DNA of 64,000 bases from Pelosinus sp. IPA-1 (GCF_030269905.1 NZ_BSVC01000003.1:491356-555355); one strand, 5' to 3'; shown: positions 43,554 to 53,788, counted from the stretch's first letter. Numbers and translations: made by a program. The notes: generated from the letters alone by a model not told the origin.

Positions 43554-44954
43554 ATGAATAAAAAGATTGCAGCCTTATTGACCGTTGGGCTTGTAATAGC
43601 GTTGTGGTTTATACCAGTACCTGCTGGTTTGAAACCTCAAGCTTGGCACTTATTTTCCATCTTCATGGGTACAGTGGTTGGTTTTATTTTACAACCTATC
43701 GAGGCAGGTTCTGTAGCCTTAATCGCTATGGTAATGGTAGCATTGACGAATACCATTAAATTTACAGAAGTATTAACAGCTTTTAGTGGCTCTACTGTAT
43801 GGCTAATCGTTTCTGCATTTATTCTTGCGCGAGCATTTATTATTACGGGCTTAGGTAAACGTATTGCTTACTTAGTCATGCGATCATTTGGTGATAGCAG
43901 TTTGAAATTAGTATATTCTTTAGTGATTAGTGATGTAATCATTGGACCTGCGATTCCTTCTAACTCGGCTAGGTCCGGTGGACTAGTTTTTCCTATTGTG
44001 GCCAGTTTGTGTCAAGCTTTTGATTCTCATCCAGGGACTTCCTCTAGAAGAATCGGCGCTTTTCTAATGACATCTGTATTCCACATTGACTTTGTTGTAT
44101 CGGCTATGTTTTTGACGGCCATGGTAGGCAATCCAATTGCCGCTGAATTGGCCAAAAAGATTTTAAATGTTGATATCACCTGGATGAGTTGGTTTATAGC
44201 AGCAGTTGTTCCGGGCGTTGTAGCCCTGATTGCTATTCCGTATGTACTTTATAAAATTTATCCACCAGAAATTAAAAATACTCCGGAAGCAAAAGAAATG
44301 GCCAATAAAGTATTACAAGAAATGGGCCCTATCTCAAAAGGCGAAAAAATTATGCTGGCTGTGTTCATTGGTTTGCTAGTGTTATGGGCAACCGCTGAAT
44401 TCACCAAGCTAAATGGTACATTGATTGCTTTCATGGGACTTTGTGTGCTGCTTATGACCAAAGTTCTTACATGGGATCATGTCATCAAAGAAACAAAAGC
44501 ATGGGATACCTTAGTGTGGGTGGGTAGTGTTATTTTAATGTCAGATTACTTAAATAAAACAGGCTTTATTCCCTGGTTTGCCAAGATACTAGAGAATCAA
44601 ATGGTAGGGGTCGGCATGATCACGGCTATTGTATTATCTTTTGCCATTTACTTATATAGTCATTATTTCTTTGCTAGTATGTCAGCTCATATTACATCTA
44701 TGTATGGAGCTTTGATTACTCTTGGGGTTGCAGCAGGCGCACCGCCTTTTATTTCCGCCTTTGTTGTAGCCATGGCTTCAAATATTTGTGGTTGCTTAAC
44801 TCACTTTGGCTCAGGTCCTTCACCTGTATATTTTGGCGCAGGTTATGTTGACCAAAAAACTTGGTGGAAACTTGGTTTCGTTGTATCGATCCTGCATATT
44901 ATTATTTGGGTTGGTATCGGCGGTGTTTGGTGGAAAATTCTTGGGTATTGGTAA
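43554..44954 (+). CDS. DASS-family citrate/dicarboxylate carrier
   Basis: A 466-aa anion carrier of the DASS (SLC13) family with about 12-13 helices. Substrate-site signatures are PSNSARSGGLVFPI and ASNICGCLTHFGSGPSPVYFG. The group includes CitT and SodiT1 citrate, malate, 2-oxoglutarate or tartrate exchangers. ATG 43554 has AGGAG at 8 nt; the longer frame has none. It shares a promoter motif with citD, so citrate uptake linked to citrate lyase is the simplest reading. Confidence 0.82.
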   Translation: MNKKIAALLTVGLVIALWFIPVPAGLKPQAWHLFSIFMGTVVGFILQPIEAGSVALIAMVMVALTNTIKFTEVLTAFSGSTVWLIVSAFILARAFIITGLGKRIAYLVMRSFGDSSLKLVYSLVISDVIIGPAIPSNSARSGGLVFPIVASLCQAFDSHPGTSSRRIGAFLMTSVFHIDFVVSAMFLTAMVGNPIAAELAKKILNVDITWMSWFIAAVVPGVVALIAIPYVLYKIYPPEIKNTPEAKEMANKVLQEMGPISKGEKIMLAVFIGLLVLWATAEFTKLNGTLIAFMGLCVLLMTKVLTWDHVIKETKAWDTLVWVGSVILMSDYLNKTGFIPWFAKILENQMVGVGMITAIVLSFAIYLYSHYFFASMSAHITSMYGALITLGVAAGAPPFISAFVVAMASNICGCLTHFGSGPSPVYFGAGYVDQKTWWKLGFVVSILHIIIWVGIGGVWWKILGYW

Positions 44955-45013
44955 AATACAATTAGAAGATATAAAATAATACGCATTAAATAATGCGATG
45001 TGCGATGCATAGT

Positions 45014-45056
45014 AAAGAAGCCACTTAAACGATAAGTTAAGTGGCTTCTTTTTTTG
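45014..45056. terminator. Bidirectional terminator
   Basis: AAGAAGCCACTTAA pairs with TTAAGTGGCTTCTT, then T run, between converging genes. Confidence 0.85.
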
Positions 45057-45071
45057 ATCTTAAGGTTGAGG

Positions 45072-45734
45072 TTAAATGTATTGCACAATTTCATCCATAT
45101 TTTGTCTGGTTTTCGGTCTAGGATCTTCTTTTCTGTAACCGAAGGCCACCATACAAGCTACATTAAATTTACTTTTATCCAATACTCCCTCCTGCTCCAA
45201 AATAGTTTCCACCTGTTCTTTATCGAAACCTTCCATAGGACAAGAATCAATCTTTATTAGAGCTGCCGTGGTCATCATATTTCCCAGAGCTATGTATGTT
45301 TGCTTGCAGGCCCAATCAAATATTGCTCGTTCACTTTCCAATAATTTAAAATCATTCTCTTGAAAGTTTTGATAGTAGCCTTTTTTTATTTCTACTACAT
45401 CTGAGGGAAGTCCCTGAACATCATTCATAAAGTTTGATATATACTGTGAATTAAAAATCATATCTTCTTTAGTGCGAGAAAGAAGAATCACAAAATGACT
45501 CGCTGTGGGCAATTGTCCCTGCGCTCCCCAAGAGACTAACTTTAGTTTTTCTCGTAACTTATTATCTTGAATGACTAAAAAACGCCATGGCTCAAACCCA
45601 AAGGAACTAGGTGATAATCTTCCCGTCTCCAAAATAAAATTAAAATCTTCGTCGGATATCTTTTTACTACTATCAAACTCCTTGCATGCATGCCGATAAT
45701 TATAGGCTTCTAAAATCTGCTTCTTTAAATCCAT
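45072..45734 (-). CDS. NfsB/YdgI-like nitroreductase
   Basis: A 220-aa FMN nitroreductase (NAD(P)H-dependent) with KQILEAYNYRHACKEFD, RLSPSSFGFEPWRFLVI and a CPMEGFD segment. Reduces nitro compounds, quinones or flavins. Divergent from an HxlR regulator gene with a 139-nt shared control region, a common pairing in Firmicutes. Confidence 0.88.
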   Translation of the reverse strand: MDLKKQILEAYNYRHACKEFDSSKKISDEDFNFILETGRLSPSSFGFEPWRFLVIQDNKLREKLKLVSWGAQGQLPTASHFVILLSRTKEDMIFNSQYISNFMNDVQGLPSDVVEIKKGYYQNFQENDFKLLESERAIFDWACKQTYIALGNMMTTAALIKIDSCPMEGFDKEQVETILEQEGVLDKSKFNVACMVAFGYRKEDPRPKTRQNMDEIVQYI

Positions 45735-45825
45735 GTTATACCCACTGCCTTTCCTCTTTTTCTTTATTATGTTCTAATTATACAATAACTAAAAAAATAT
45801 TGAAGTACGCACAAGATTTATATAT

Positions 45826-45862
45826 ACTATCAATATTGATACTTAGGTATATTTTTGATAGT
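45826..45862. promoter_or_regulatory. Dyad between nitroreductase and HxlR genes
   Basis: ACTATCAA (45826-45833) and TTGATAGT (45855-45862) flank a smaller dyad ATAC..GTAT (45840-45851). It lies just before hxlR and is a likely HxlR operator. Confidence 0.45.
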
Positions 45863-45873
45863 GAGGCTAAAAT

Positions 45874-46263
45874 ATGAAAAACGTTGCAGATCCTTTAGAG
45901 AAAAATGATTGTACTCATGTCCAATGCCCAGTAGAAACTACTCTTGATATAATCGGAGGAAAGTGGAAAGGTATTATTCTCTATCGCTTATTAGACGGCA
46001 AAAAAAGATTTAATGAACTAAAACGGCTTTTACCAAATATAACTCATAGAACACTTACTATGCAATTGAGAGAACTTGAAAGTGATGGAATTCTTATTCG
46101 CCATGTCTACGCAGAAGTTCCGCCAAAGGTGGAATATCGCCTATCTCCTCTCGGTCTATCTATGACTCCCATTATAACTACAATATATAACTGGGGAAAA
46201 ATGTATCAACAAAATATACGAGAGGAAAGCAAACTGTCAGATCCAGAGATGATATTGCCTTAA
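45874..46263 (+). CDS. HxlR-family regulator
   Basis: A 129-aa winged-helix regulator. VQCPVETTLDIIGGKWKGIILYRLLDGKKRFNELKRLLPNI (broken families of this motif are diagnostic) includes a conserved N-terminal Cys that in YodB/HypR senses quinones or disulfide stress. Likely controls the divergent nitroreductase. Confidence 0.88.
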   Translation: MKNVADPLEKNDCTHVQCPVETTLDIIGGKWKGIILYRLLDGKKRFNELKRLLPNITHRTLTMQLRELESDGILIRHVYAEVPPKVEYRLSPLGLSMTPIITTIYNWGKMYQQNIREESKLSDPEMILP

Positions 46264-46410
46264 TTGTAAGTGCTTTAGCTGAAATTTATACTTCTAAAAA
46301 AAATCCCCCTTTTAAAGGACGGCTCATGCTGTAGACAAAAGCCAATCCCCTAGCAATATGGTATAGTAAACTATAAAGATAGGTGTGTTATGTATGTATC
46401 TTCCCCAGTA

Positions 46411-46447
46411 AAAAAGGTACTTTACGACAAGCGTAAAGTACCTTTTT
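46411..46447. terminator. Bidirectional terminator
   Basis: AAAAAGGTACTTTACG pairs with CGTAAAGTACCTTTTT. Serves hxlR and the converging isochorismatase-like gene. Confidence 0.85.
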
Positions 46448-46514
46448 GTCTATGGTCTGAGTAGGTTTCTTTTTTTGAGAAAACTGGATTTCAGCTGAAA
46501 GTTACTTAGAGCGC

Positions 46515-47015
46515 TTAGATATTAGATACTATCTTTTTTAAGATTGCATAAGATATAATATCACTGATATTTTCAACAAAAGGGATGTTGCTTGGGTTGC
46601 GGCTTGCAATAGCACCACGTAAAATGACAGGAGTCAAATCAAGGTCAAGGGCACCTCGGTAAGTAGACAAGACGCAGAACTCTGCGCAATAGCCTGTGAT
46701 GATAAGAGTATCAATATTTTGCTTTCTTAGTAGCTCCTCTAAAGGTGTTTTATTAAAAGCATTACCATAGGTTTTGTGAATATGAGGATCAGTTGGCAAA
46801 ATGGAAAGCGAATCCGGTAAGTCAAATCCTTCTGTACCTGGTAAAAGTCCATTTTCTTTCACCATATGCTGAATACAAATAATGGGCAGTCCTTTTTGTC
46901 TAAATAAATCAATTCCAGCATTGATTTGTACGATGGCCTTATTGAGGGAGTAACTTGTTTCAGGATCCTTAAAAAATGCTTTTTGTACATCAATGACTAA
47001 AAGAGCAGGTTTCAT
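46515..47015 (-). CDS. Isochorismatase-like cysteine hydrolase
   Basis: A 166-aa cysteine hydrolase. The catalytic triad is visible: Asp9 in LLVIDVQKAFF, Lys in HIHKTYGNAF and Cys in ITGYCAEFCVLSTYRGALD. Relatives act on nicotinamide, N-carbamoylsarcosine or isochorismate; the substrate is not set by sequence. ATG 47015 has GAAGG at 7 nt. Confidence 0.82.
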   Translation of the reverse strand: MKPALLVIDVQKAFFKDPETSYSLNKAIVQINAGIDLFRQKGLPIICIQHMVKENGLLPGTEGFDLPDSLSILPTDPHIHKTYGNAFNKTPLEELLRKQNIDTLIITGYCAEFCVLSTYRGALDLDLTPVILRGAIASRNPSNIPFVENISDIISYAILKKIVSNI

Positions 47016-47251
47016 GAAAGACACCTTCTTATTATAAGATTTTGTAGTATAATATACGACAATGATATTTTCAATCCTGCCAAAATAATGAGTTTATTTT
47101 TTTGTTCTTTTAATAATACTAGAGTTAAATGTAGCTTTTATTCAGAATTATTATGAGTGAAAATATAATAAATATGATATAATTATTATAATAAGGATTA
47201 AATAGTAGTTATTATTAAGAAATAGATTAAGAGAAAATATGGAGGTTTCAA

Positions 47252-47881
47252 ATGGAAGAAGTTATGAATGCAGTAACTCATGGGATAGGTACTTTACTAG
47301 CCGTCGCGGGACTAGTTTTACTAACTGTATTTGCTTATTTGAATGGAAGCGTCTGGCATATTGTTAGTTTTAGTATTTATGGCACCACGTTGGTGTTACT
47401 ATATTTAGCTTCCACACTTTATCATAGCTTTACCAATGAACGGGTCAAAAGAATTTTTAAGATATTGGACCATTCAGCTATTTATTTGCTAATAGCAGGG
47501 ACCTATACACCCTTTACCTTAGTACCTTTGCATGGTGTTCTTGGCTGGACGGTTTTTAGTTTGGTTTGGGGACTGGCGGTTATTGGAATTGTTCTAAAAG
47601 TTTTTTTTGCAGGACGCTATAAGGTCTTATCAACATTGTGTTATCTTGGCATGGGTTGGTTTATTGTTTTTGCAATTAAGCCTTTGCTTGCTACTGTACC
47701 GGAATTCGGTATGATTTGGTTATTTGCTGGTGGTTTATTTTATACATTAGGCAGTGCTTTTTATCTTTGGAAAAGGCTTCCCTATAATCATGCAATATGG
47801 CACTTATTTGTTCTAGCGGGTAGCATATCACATTTTATTGCCGTATTTTTCTATATTCTTCCCATTCCTCTTCGCTCATAA
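47252..47881 (+). CDS. Hemolysin III/PAQR-family membrane protein
   Basis: A 209-aa protein with seven membrane helices, TrhA/hemolysin III family (PAQR). The conserved HGIGTLLAVAG, STLYHS, LDHSAIYLLIAGTYTPF and the metal histidine region (HAIWHLFVLAGSISHF) are intact. Related enzymes are suggested to be Zn-dependent lipid hydrolases that keep membranes fluid. GGAGG lies before the ATG. Single gene. Confidence 0.88.
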   Translation: MEEVMNAVTHGIGTLLAVAGLVLLTVFAYLNGSVWHIVSFSIYGTTLVLLYLASTLYHSFTNERVKRIFKILDHSAIYLLIAGTYTPFTLVPLHGVLGWTVFSLVWGLAVIGIVLKVFFAGRYKVLSTLCYLGMGWFIVFAIKPLLATVPEFGMIWLFAGGLFYTLGSAFYLWKRLPYNHAIWHLFVLAGSISHFIAVFFYILPIPLRS

Positions 47882-47997
47882 TTGTAGATATTTTTTATTA
47901 TTGTAAAAAATAGAGATACCTGATGATTAAAAGAAGGTGAATTACTGTTACAGATAGAATTTAATTTGACTTTGAAAATTGCATAGGGGGGAGAACA

Positions 47998-49308
47998 ATG
48001 AAGAATAAATTTGAAAGCAATGAAGAATTTTTATGTAAAATAAATAAGCCTGACTCCAAATTGCTGGGGAAAAAGGGTTATTGTTGTTCTCTCGATAAAG
48101 ATAGTGACGGAGTAAGGTACGCCTTTCATGTATCTACTAGGAAAATTGTTGAGGTCAATGATGCTTTTTTAGCATTGCTTAAGTATAGTAGTGAAGATGT
48201 AAATGACTTATATGTAGAGGATATTATTGTTGCTGATCTGCAGGAGATAGAGTCTAATATTAATAAAATTCTAAACCATGGCTTGACCGAGATTAGCCTG
48301 CGTCAGTATCGCTGCAAAGATGGGAAAATGTTGTTTGTTGAAAGTTCTTTTGAAATAGTTAATTTATATAATGAACAGTATTTGATTGCTACTATAAGGG
48401 ATGTAACTGAGTGGCAACAATTACAAAATCGTTTACGACTAGCGGCACAGGTATTTGAGAGTGCTAGTGATGGTATCCTGGTTACAGATGTGGAAGGAGT
48501 TATTCAATTTGCCAATCCAGCTTTCTTGAAAAACACAGGATATTCTTTAGAAGAAATTATGGGGTTGACGCCGCGCATTCTAAAGTCAGGTATACATCCA
48601 GATGAGCTTTATCATGAAATGTGGCATTCTCTGCAAAAAAATGGACAATGGAAAGGCGAGGTCAACAATAAACGGAGAAACGGTGAAATCTACTCTGAAT
48701 GGTTAGTAGTAGATGCGATAAAAAATGACTTAGGTCAAATTACTATGTATTCGGGAATATTTAGAGATTTATCAGAACGTAAGAAATATGAGGAAAAGAT
48801 AAAGTTCCATGCTTATCATGATGGGCTAACCGGTTTGCCCAATCGCATATTGTTTTACGAAAAGATGAGTCAATGTATTAATGCTGCTAAACGTTATAAT
48901 CATATTATGGGTGTGATGTATGTTGATTTGGATGGTTTTAAATATGTAAATGACACCTTTGGTCATGATAAAGGTGATTTATTGCTGCAAGCAGTTGCCT
49001 TAGGTTTAAGAGAATGTGTTCGTGAAAGTGATATTGTAGCCCGGATGGGTGGCGATGAATTTACCATAATTTTGCCCGAAATGGCAAGTTATCAAGAGGC
49101 TGAATTTGTAGCGGACAAGATACAAGAAAAATTAAATCAAAACTTTAACTTATTAGATTGCACTGTTCAAATTTCTAGTAGCATTGGGGTGAGTATTTAT
49201 CCTAAGGATGGAGAAGATGCAGATACTTTAATCAAAAAAGCGGATAATGCTATGTATCAAGCCAAAGCAGCAGGTAAGAAGACCTATCGCTTTTCTAGTA
49301 ATGGATAA
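47998..49308 (+). CDS. PAS-PAS-GGDEF diguanylate cyclase
   Basis: A 436-aa soluble protein with two PAS domains (about 40-145 and 150-270) and a GGDEF domain (about 275-435). The active loop RMGGDEF and substrate segment DLDGFKYVNDTFGHDKGD are intact, so an active cyclase is expected. No EAL domain. Adjacent to the QueG-like gene. Confidence 0.9.
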   Translation: MKNKFESNEEFLCKINKPDSKLLGKKGYCCSLDKDSDGVRYAFHVSTRKIVEVNDAFLALLKYSSEDVNDLYVEDIIVADLQEIESNINKILNHGLTEISLRQYRCKDGKMLFVESSFEIVNLYNEQYLIATIRDVTEWQQLQNRLRLAAQVFESASDGILVTDVEGVIQFANPAFLKNTGYSLEEIMGLTPRILKSGIHPDELYHEMWHSLQKNGQWKGEVNNKRRNGEIYSEWLVVDAIKNDLGQITMYSGIFRDLSERKKYEEKIKFHAYHDGLTGLPNRILFYEKMSQCINAAKRYNHIMGVMYVDLDGFKYVNDTFGHDKGDLLLQAVALGLRECVRESDIVARMGGDEFTIILPEMASYQEAEFVADKIQEKLNQNFNLLDCTVQISSSIGVSIYPKDGEDADTLIKKADNAMYQAKAAGKKTYRFSSNG

Positions 49309-49358
49309 TGAAAAATATTTTACTTCAGACTGAAGATGATTAAATGGAGAGATACCAG

Positions 49359-50252
49359 ATGAAAGAGACGTTAAGAGAATTTTGTAAATCAATTGGTATT
49401 GAATCTATGGGGATCGCTCCAATCGGACCTTACGTAGAATTACAACAAATTCTAAAGGAAAGAATTTCAAAGGGACGGTTTACGGAATTCGAAGAACAAG
49501 AACTACAGGTAAGGATAAATCCTCAGTTAACAATGGATAATGTGCAATCTATTATTGTCTGTTTATTCCCTTATTACCCCGGGGAAAAAGCAGAAGCAAA
49601 TGTAGCTAAATACACCTATTCCGTTGATTACCATAAGATTATAAGAAGGAAATTAGAGGAAGTTGGTAGTTTCTTAGGAAAAAAAATATCAGGATTTGAA
49701 TATAAGGCCTATGTTGATAATGGACCACTAGCAGATCGATACCTTGCTTATATGGCGGGCCTTGGTTTCTACGGGTTAAATAGCCATATTATTACTGATG
49801 CATATGGTTCCTATGTTTTTATTGGCTATATGCTTACGAATTATCCATTTGAAACAGATAAACCCTTAAAACGGACCTGCATGTTATGTGGCGAGTGTAA
49901 AAAAGCATGCCCCGGTTCAAGCATTCTTGGTGATAGTGGAATAGATCCAAGAACTTGCCGCTCTTATTTAACACAAAAAAAAGGCGAGTTGACAAGGCCG
50001 GAAATCGAAGTGATCAAAAAAACAAACCTAGTTTTTGGTTGCGATAGCTGCCAGGAGGTTTGTCCGCATAACGCAGGGATTGCTTTGTCAAATATAGCGG
50101 AGTTTCAAGAAGATAGAATGGAAGAGCTAAGCTATAATGAATTGGTAGGAATGTCAAATAAAGAATTTATGAGAAGATATGGTAATCGTGCCTTTAGTTG
50201 GCGAGGCAGAAAATTACTTATTAGAAATTTTGAGTATTTGAAAGAAGTTTAA
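49359..50252 (+). CDS. QueG-like double 4Fe-4S cobalamin-type reductase
   Basis: A 297-aa protein of the epoxyqueuosine reductase-like family. VDNGPLADRYLAYMAGLGFYGLNSHI matches the QueG core (the catalytic Asp context), and two 4Fe-4S motifs follow (CMLCGECKKACP; CDSCQEVCPHN). It is shorter than E. coli QueG, without the HEAT-repeat tail. The GxKN signature is GLNS here. It may be QueG or a paralogue with another role. ATG 49359 has GGAGAG at 7 nt. Confidence 0.7.
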   Translation: MKETLREFCKSIGIESMGIAPIGPYVELQQILKERISKGRFTEFEEQELQVRINPQLTMDNVQSIIVCLFPYYPGEKAEANVAKYTYSVDYHKIIRRKLEEVGSFLGKKISGFEYKAYVDNGPLADRYLAYMAGLGFYGLNSHIITDAYGSYVFIGYMLTNYPFETDKPLKRTCMLCGECKKACPGSSILGDSGIDPRTCRSYLTQKKGELTRPEIEVIKKTNLVFGCDSCQEVCPHNAGIALSNIAEFQEDRMEELSYNELVGMSNKEFMRRYGNRAFSWRGRKLLIRNFEYLKEV

Positions 50253-50261
50253 GAAGAAAAC

Positions 50262-50344
50262 GGAAACGCGAAGGTCACTAAGAAAGTCAAGAACACGAAG
50301 GGTTTGTGTTCTTGACTTATTCTTTGCAATCTTCGCGTTTAAAA
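50262..50344. repeat. Repeat C, copy 2
   Basis: AAACGCGAAG...AAGTCAAGAACAC pairs with GTGTTCTTGACTT...CTTCGCGTTT: a nearly complete hairpin with a different internal sequence from the other copies. Confidence 0.6.
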
Positions 50345-50429
50345 TATCTTTTTTAATATGCACAAGGCGTGTTAACGTTTTTCTTAGGTAGAAGGTATAA
50401 ATTTTGTCAAAGAAGATGAGGAAAGATGA

Positions 50430-50516
50430 TGAACCGCAGAGGCACAGAGAACGCTGAGGGGGGGCTAACTCTATCTATCTTTTCTCTGCGTCCTCTGCGC
50501 CTCTGTGGTTAAAAAA
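50430..50516. repeat. Repeat C, copy 3
   Basis: AACCGCAGAGGCACAGAGAA pairs with TTCTCTGCGTCCTCTGCGCC and TCTGTGGTT. It lies between two copies of the 17-bp direct repeat TGTTAACGTTTTTCTTA (50370-50386 and 50521-50537). Confidence 0.65.
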
Positions 50517-50559
50517 TATTTGTTAACGTTTTTCTTATTCCGTAACCTGCTACTCTTTT

Positions 50560-51282
50560 TCAGATAAGATTTGTGATTCCTTCTGCCTTGAGTAGAGTTG
50601 CTACTGATGCTACATCTTGGGTGGTAGCATCAGGTACGTCATCTAAGGTATATTTCATTTGTAAAGCTTGCCACTTTTGCCGTCCTAAGGAATGATATGG
50701 TAGTAATTCAACGGTAACAGGAGCTGGTAAGGAGTGAATTAGGTTGGCTAATGCTACTATATCTTCCGTTGTTGTTGTGATGCCAGGGAGAACGACATAG
50801 CGCAAGGTTACTGGAATATGCTCTGTGAGATATCTTAAATTGCTAAGAATTTGCTCGTTATCAAGTCCGGCTAGCCAACGATGTTTTTCTGGATTTACAG
50901 CTTTAATACTAAATAGTGCTGCATTGGTATAGGGCAAAATATCGGTAATGTTTTGCTTATCATAATATCCTGCAGTATCAATGGTGGTATCAATAGCATG
51001 TTTTTGACAGGCTGCAAAAAGTTCAGCTACAAATTGGGATTGCAACAAAGGCTCGCCGCCGCTTACCGTAATGCCTCCCTTGGAGCCGTCATAAAAGTGA
51101 CGATAGTGTAGTAAATCAGATAGTACTTTCTCTGTACTAATTACTTTACAACCTTTTTGCCAGGTATCGGGATTATGACAGAAACGGCAGCGTAATTGGC
51201 AGCCTGATAAAAATAAAACATAGCGGATACCTCGTCCATCTACTGTTCCGAAATGTTCTATGGAATGGTAATAGCCTTGCAT
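50560..51282 (-). CDS. pflA: Pyruvate formate-lyase activating enzyme
   Basis: A 240-aa radical-SAM enzyme. CQLRCRFCHNPDTW holds the SAM 4Fe-4S cluster, and ITVSGGEPLLQ and the DTAGY segment follow; unlike the activase at 8142 it has no ferredoxin insert. It makes the glycyl radical on PflB. ATG 51282 has GAGGGGGG about 8 nt upstream. It lies 185 nt after pflB with repeat C between. Confidence 0.93.
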   Translation of the reverse strand: MQGYYHSIEHFGTVDGRGIRYVLFLSGCQLRCRFCHNPDTWQKGCKVISTEKVLSDLLHYRHFYDGSKGGITVSGGEPLLQSQFVAELFAACQKHAIDTTIDTAGYYDKQNITDILPYTNAALFSIKAVNPEKHRWLAGLDNEQILSNLRYLTEHIPVTLRYVVLPGITTTTEDIVALANLIHSLPAPVTVELLPYHSLGRQKWQALQMKYTLDDVPDATTQDVASVATLLKAEGITNLI

Positions 51283-51303
51283 AAGAAATACCCCCCTCGT
51301 TAT

Positions 51304-51420
51304 TATGAAAACCACAAAGACACAATGCCGCTATTGCAGCACACAAAGGGAATTGATGGAACCCGTTTAGAGTATCCTTTTTTCCAATCTTTGTGCCCTC
51401 TGTGTCTTTGTGGTTCAAAA
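51304..51420. repeat. Repeat C, copy 4 (between pflB and pflA)
   Basis: AACCACAAAGACACA...ACACAAAGGG pairs with TTTGTGCCCTCTGTGTCTTTGTGGTT, with about 50 nt in between. It could form a strong hairpin in the pfl transcript. Confidence 0.65.
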
Positions 51421-51467
51421 TAGTGTTCTATGTTTTTTGCTTTTCTTACATCATTGTTACACTTTTA

Positions 51468-53699
51468 CTATAAGGATTGGTAAAATGTCCGTTCAATAAC
51501 TTCAGCTTGCTGAGCGGGAGTTAATTTGATGAAATTAACAGCATAGCCAGATACGCGGATCGTTAATTGTGGATATTTCTCTGGGTGTTTTCTAGCATCC
51601 TCTAATACGCTGCGGTCAAGAGCATTTACATTAATATGATGCCCTTTCTTGGCAGAATAACCATCCAATATACTTGCTAAATTTTGAATTTTAATAGGGT
51701 CAGCTTTTCCTAATGTAGCGGGTAAAATAGAAAAGGTGTAAGAAATACCGTCACGGCAGTCATCATAAGAAAGTTTGCAAACGGACTGCATAGCGGCCAA
51801 TGCGCCCTTTTTGTCCCGACCATGCATTGGGTTAGCTCCAGGAGCAAAAGCTTGTCCTGCCTTACGCCCATCAGGCGTTGCACCTGTCTTTTTGCCATAC
51901 ATTACATTAGAAGTAATGGTAAGTATAGATAAGGTATGTTCCGCATCGCGATAGGTAGGATGCTCTTTTAATTTTCTGCTGAATTCATGGCTTAATTCGG
52001 TTGCCAAAGTATCTACAGTGTCATCGTCATTGCCGAAGCATGGGAAATCTCCCTCGATGGCAAAGTCTTTGGCAATGCCAGCTTCGTTGCGTAATGCTTT
52101 AACACGAGCGTGACGGATAGCGCTTAGCGAATCTGTGGCTACAGATAATCCAGCAACACCAAAGGCCATAATACGTTTTACATCTGTATCATGTAGAGCA
52201 AGCTGGGCTCTTTCGTAGGCATATTTATCATGACTAAAGTGGATTAGATTCATAGTATTGACATACAAACCAGTGAGCCAAGTAAGTACTTGTGATAAGT
52301 TATTACGTACTACTTCATAGTCCAGGTACTCTCCTGTGGGGATTGGCATAATAGGAGCTAATTGTTCGCCAGTATTTTCATCACGACCACCGTTAATGGC
52401 TAACAGTAAGGCTTTGGCCAAATTGGCTCTGGCTCCAAAAAACTGCATTTGTTCTCCAATTCTCATCGCAGATACGCAGCAGGCAATGGCATAGTCGTCG
52501 CCGTAGACAGGTTGCATAATATCATCATTTTCATATTGAATAGCACTGGTATCTAGGGATACTTTTGCGCAGAAGTTTTTAAAATCTGTGGGTAGATTAA
52601 CTGACCACAAGATCGTTAGATTAGGTTCAGGAGCAGGTCCTAAATTATATAAGGTGTGGAGAATACGGTAAGACGTACGAGTTACCAAAGTGCGTCCATC
52701 CAGTCCCATACCACCAATTGATTCCGTTACCCATAAAGGATCGCCAGCAAACAATTCATTATAATCAGGTGTGCGTAAATGACGAGCTAATCGTAGTTTA
52801 ATTACCATTTGATCAATTAATTCTTGCGCTTCCATCTCGGTAAGAATGCCATTTTCTAAATCTCTAGCTAAATATATATCAAGGAAAGTAGAAACCCGAC
52901 CTAAAGACATAGCGGCGCCGTTTTGTTCTTTAATAGAAGCAAGATAACCAAAATATAACCATTGAACGGCTTCTTTTGCAGTTTCAGCTGGGCGACTAAT
53001 ATCAAAACCATAAGATGCTGCCATGGCAATCATATCTTTTAGGGACGCAATCTGAGCAGCCACTTCTTCTCGCAGGCGTAATGTATCTTCAGTCATTGGT
53101 TTGTTCGCAAGATCTTCTAAATCAGCTTTTTTGGTTGCCATTAAGTGATTGATTCCATAAAGAGAAATACGGCGGTAGTCACCAATAATCCGACCGCGAC
53201 CATAGCCATCAGGTAATCCTGTAATAATTCCTAGTTTACGAGCTTTTTTCATTTCATCAGTATACATATTAAAAACGGCAGTATTATGGGTCGTTACATG
53301 GTTGCGGTAGATGTTACTAATTTCTGGATTAAGCTTATAACCATAGGCTTCGCAAGCCTGCTCAGCCATGCGAACACCACCATTAGCAATTACGCTGCGT
53401 TTTAAGGGAGCATCCGTTTGTAAACCATAGATTACTTCTAAACTTTCTTCAATATAGCCTGGCTTATGAGATGTAATAGTAGAAACGATAGTAGGATCCA
53501 CATCCAAGACACCGTTTTTTTCACGTTCCTCTGCTAATAAGGCACTGCATTTATCCCATAATTTTTTAGTGCGAGGTGTTACGGTAGCTAAGAAATCACT
53601 ATTACCCTCATAAGGTAAGTAATTATTTTGAATAAAATCTCGTACGTTAATTGATGTTTGCCATTTTCCTGGTTTAAATTGTTGCCATGCCTTGTTCAT
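51468..53699 (-). CDS. pflB: Formate C-acetyltransferase (pyruvate formate-lyase)
   Basis: A 743-aa glycyl-radical enzyme converting pyruvate and CoA to acetyl-CoA and formate. Cys407-Cys408 ([13 protein letters not shown]) carry the reaction and Gly718 in RVSGYAVNF carries the radical. Full length and typical of anaerobic Firmicutes. Strong AGGAGG ribosome site. A perfect Fur-type box lies 22 bp upstream and an FNR-like dyad further up. Confidence 0.95.
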   Translation of the reverse strand: MNKAWQQFKPGKWQTSINVRDFIQNNYLPYEGNSDFLATVTPRTKKLWDKCSALLAEEREKNGVLDVDPTIVSTITSHKPGYIEESLEVIYGLQTDAPLKRSVIANGGVRMAEQACEAYGYKLNPEISNIYRNHVTTHNTAVFNMYTDEMKKARKLGIITGLPDGYGRGRIIGDYRRISLYGINHLMATKKADLEDLANKPMTEDTLRLREEVAAQIASLKDMIAMAASYGFDISRPAETAKEAVQWLYFGYLASIKEQNGAAMSLGRVSTFLDIYLARDLENGILTEMEAQELIDQMVIKLRLARHLRTPDYNELFAGDPLWVTESIGGMGLDGRTLVTRTSYRILHTLYNLGPAPEPNLTILWSVNLPTDFKNFCAKVSLDTSAIQYENDDIMQPVYGDDYAIACCVSAMRIGEQMQFFGARANLAKALLLAINGGRDENTGEQLAPIMPIPTGEYLDYEVVRNNLSQVLTWLTGLYVNTMNLIHFSHDKYAYERAQLALHDTDVKRIMAFGVAGLSVATDSLSAIRHARVKALRNEAGIAKDFAIEGDFPCFGNDDDTVDTLATELSHEFSRKLKEHPTYRDAEHTLSILTITSNVMYGKKTGATPDGRKAGQAFAPGANPMHGRDKKGALAAMQSVCKLSYDDCRDGISYTFSILPATLGKADPIKIQNLASILDGYSAKKGHHINVNALDRSVLEDARKHPEKYPQLTIRVSGYAVNFIKLTPAQQAEVIERTFYQSL

Positions 53700-53720
53700 A
53701 TTATTTCCTCCTATAACTAG

Positions 53721-53735
53721 TGATAATTATTATCA
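53721..53735. promoter_or_regulatory. Perfect Fur-type box at pflB
   Basis: TGATAATTATTATCA is a perfect 7-1-7 match to the Bacillus Fur box. Being close to the start codon, binding would block transcription or leave the ribosome site in a repressed operon. Confidence 0.6.
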
Positions 53736-53770
53736 TTTAACTATATTATAACTATATTATATGGTTTTGA

Positions 53771-53788
53771 ATATGATATAAATCATAT
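53771..53788. promoter_or_regulatory. FNR/CRP-like dyad upstream of pflB
   Basis: ATATGATATAAATCATAT: perfect arms around ATAA, with core TGAT-N4-ATCA, the FNR half-site spacing. An oxygen- or redox-responsive activator site is plausible. Confidence 0.45.

Noticed and set aside
46390-46464. ATG with a 24-codon frame
   Set aside because: The codons are the two arms of the terminator hairpin; there is no ribosome site.
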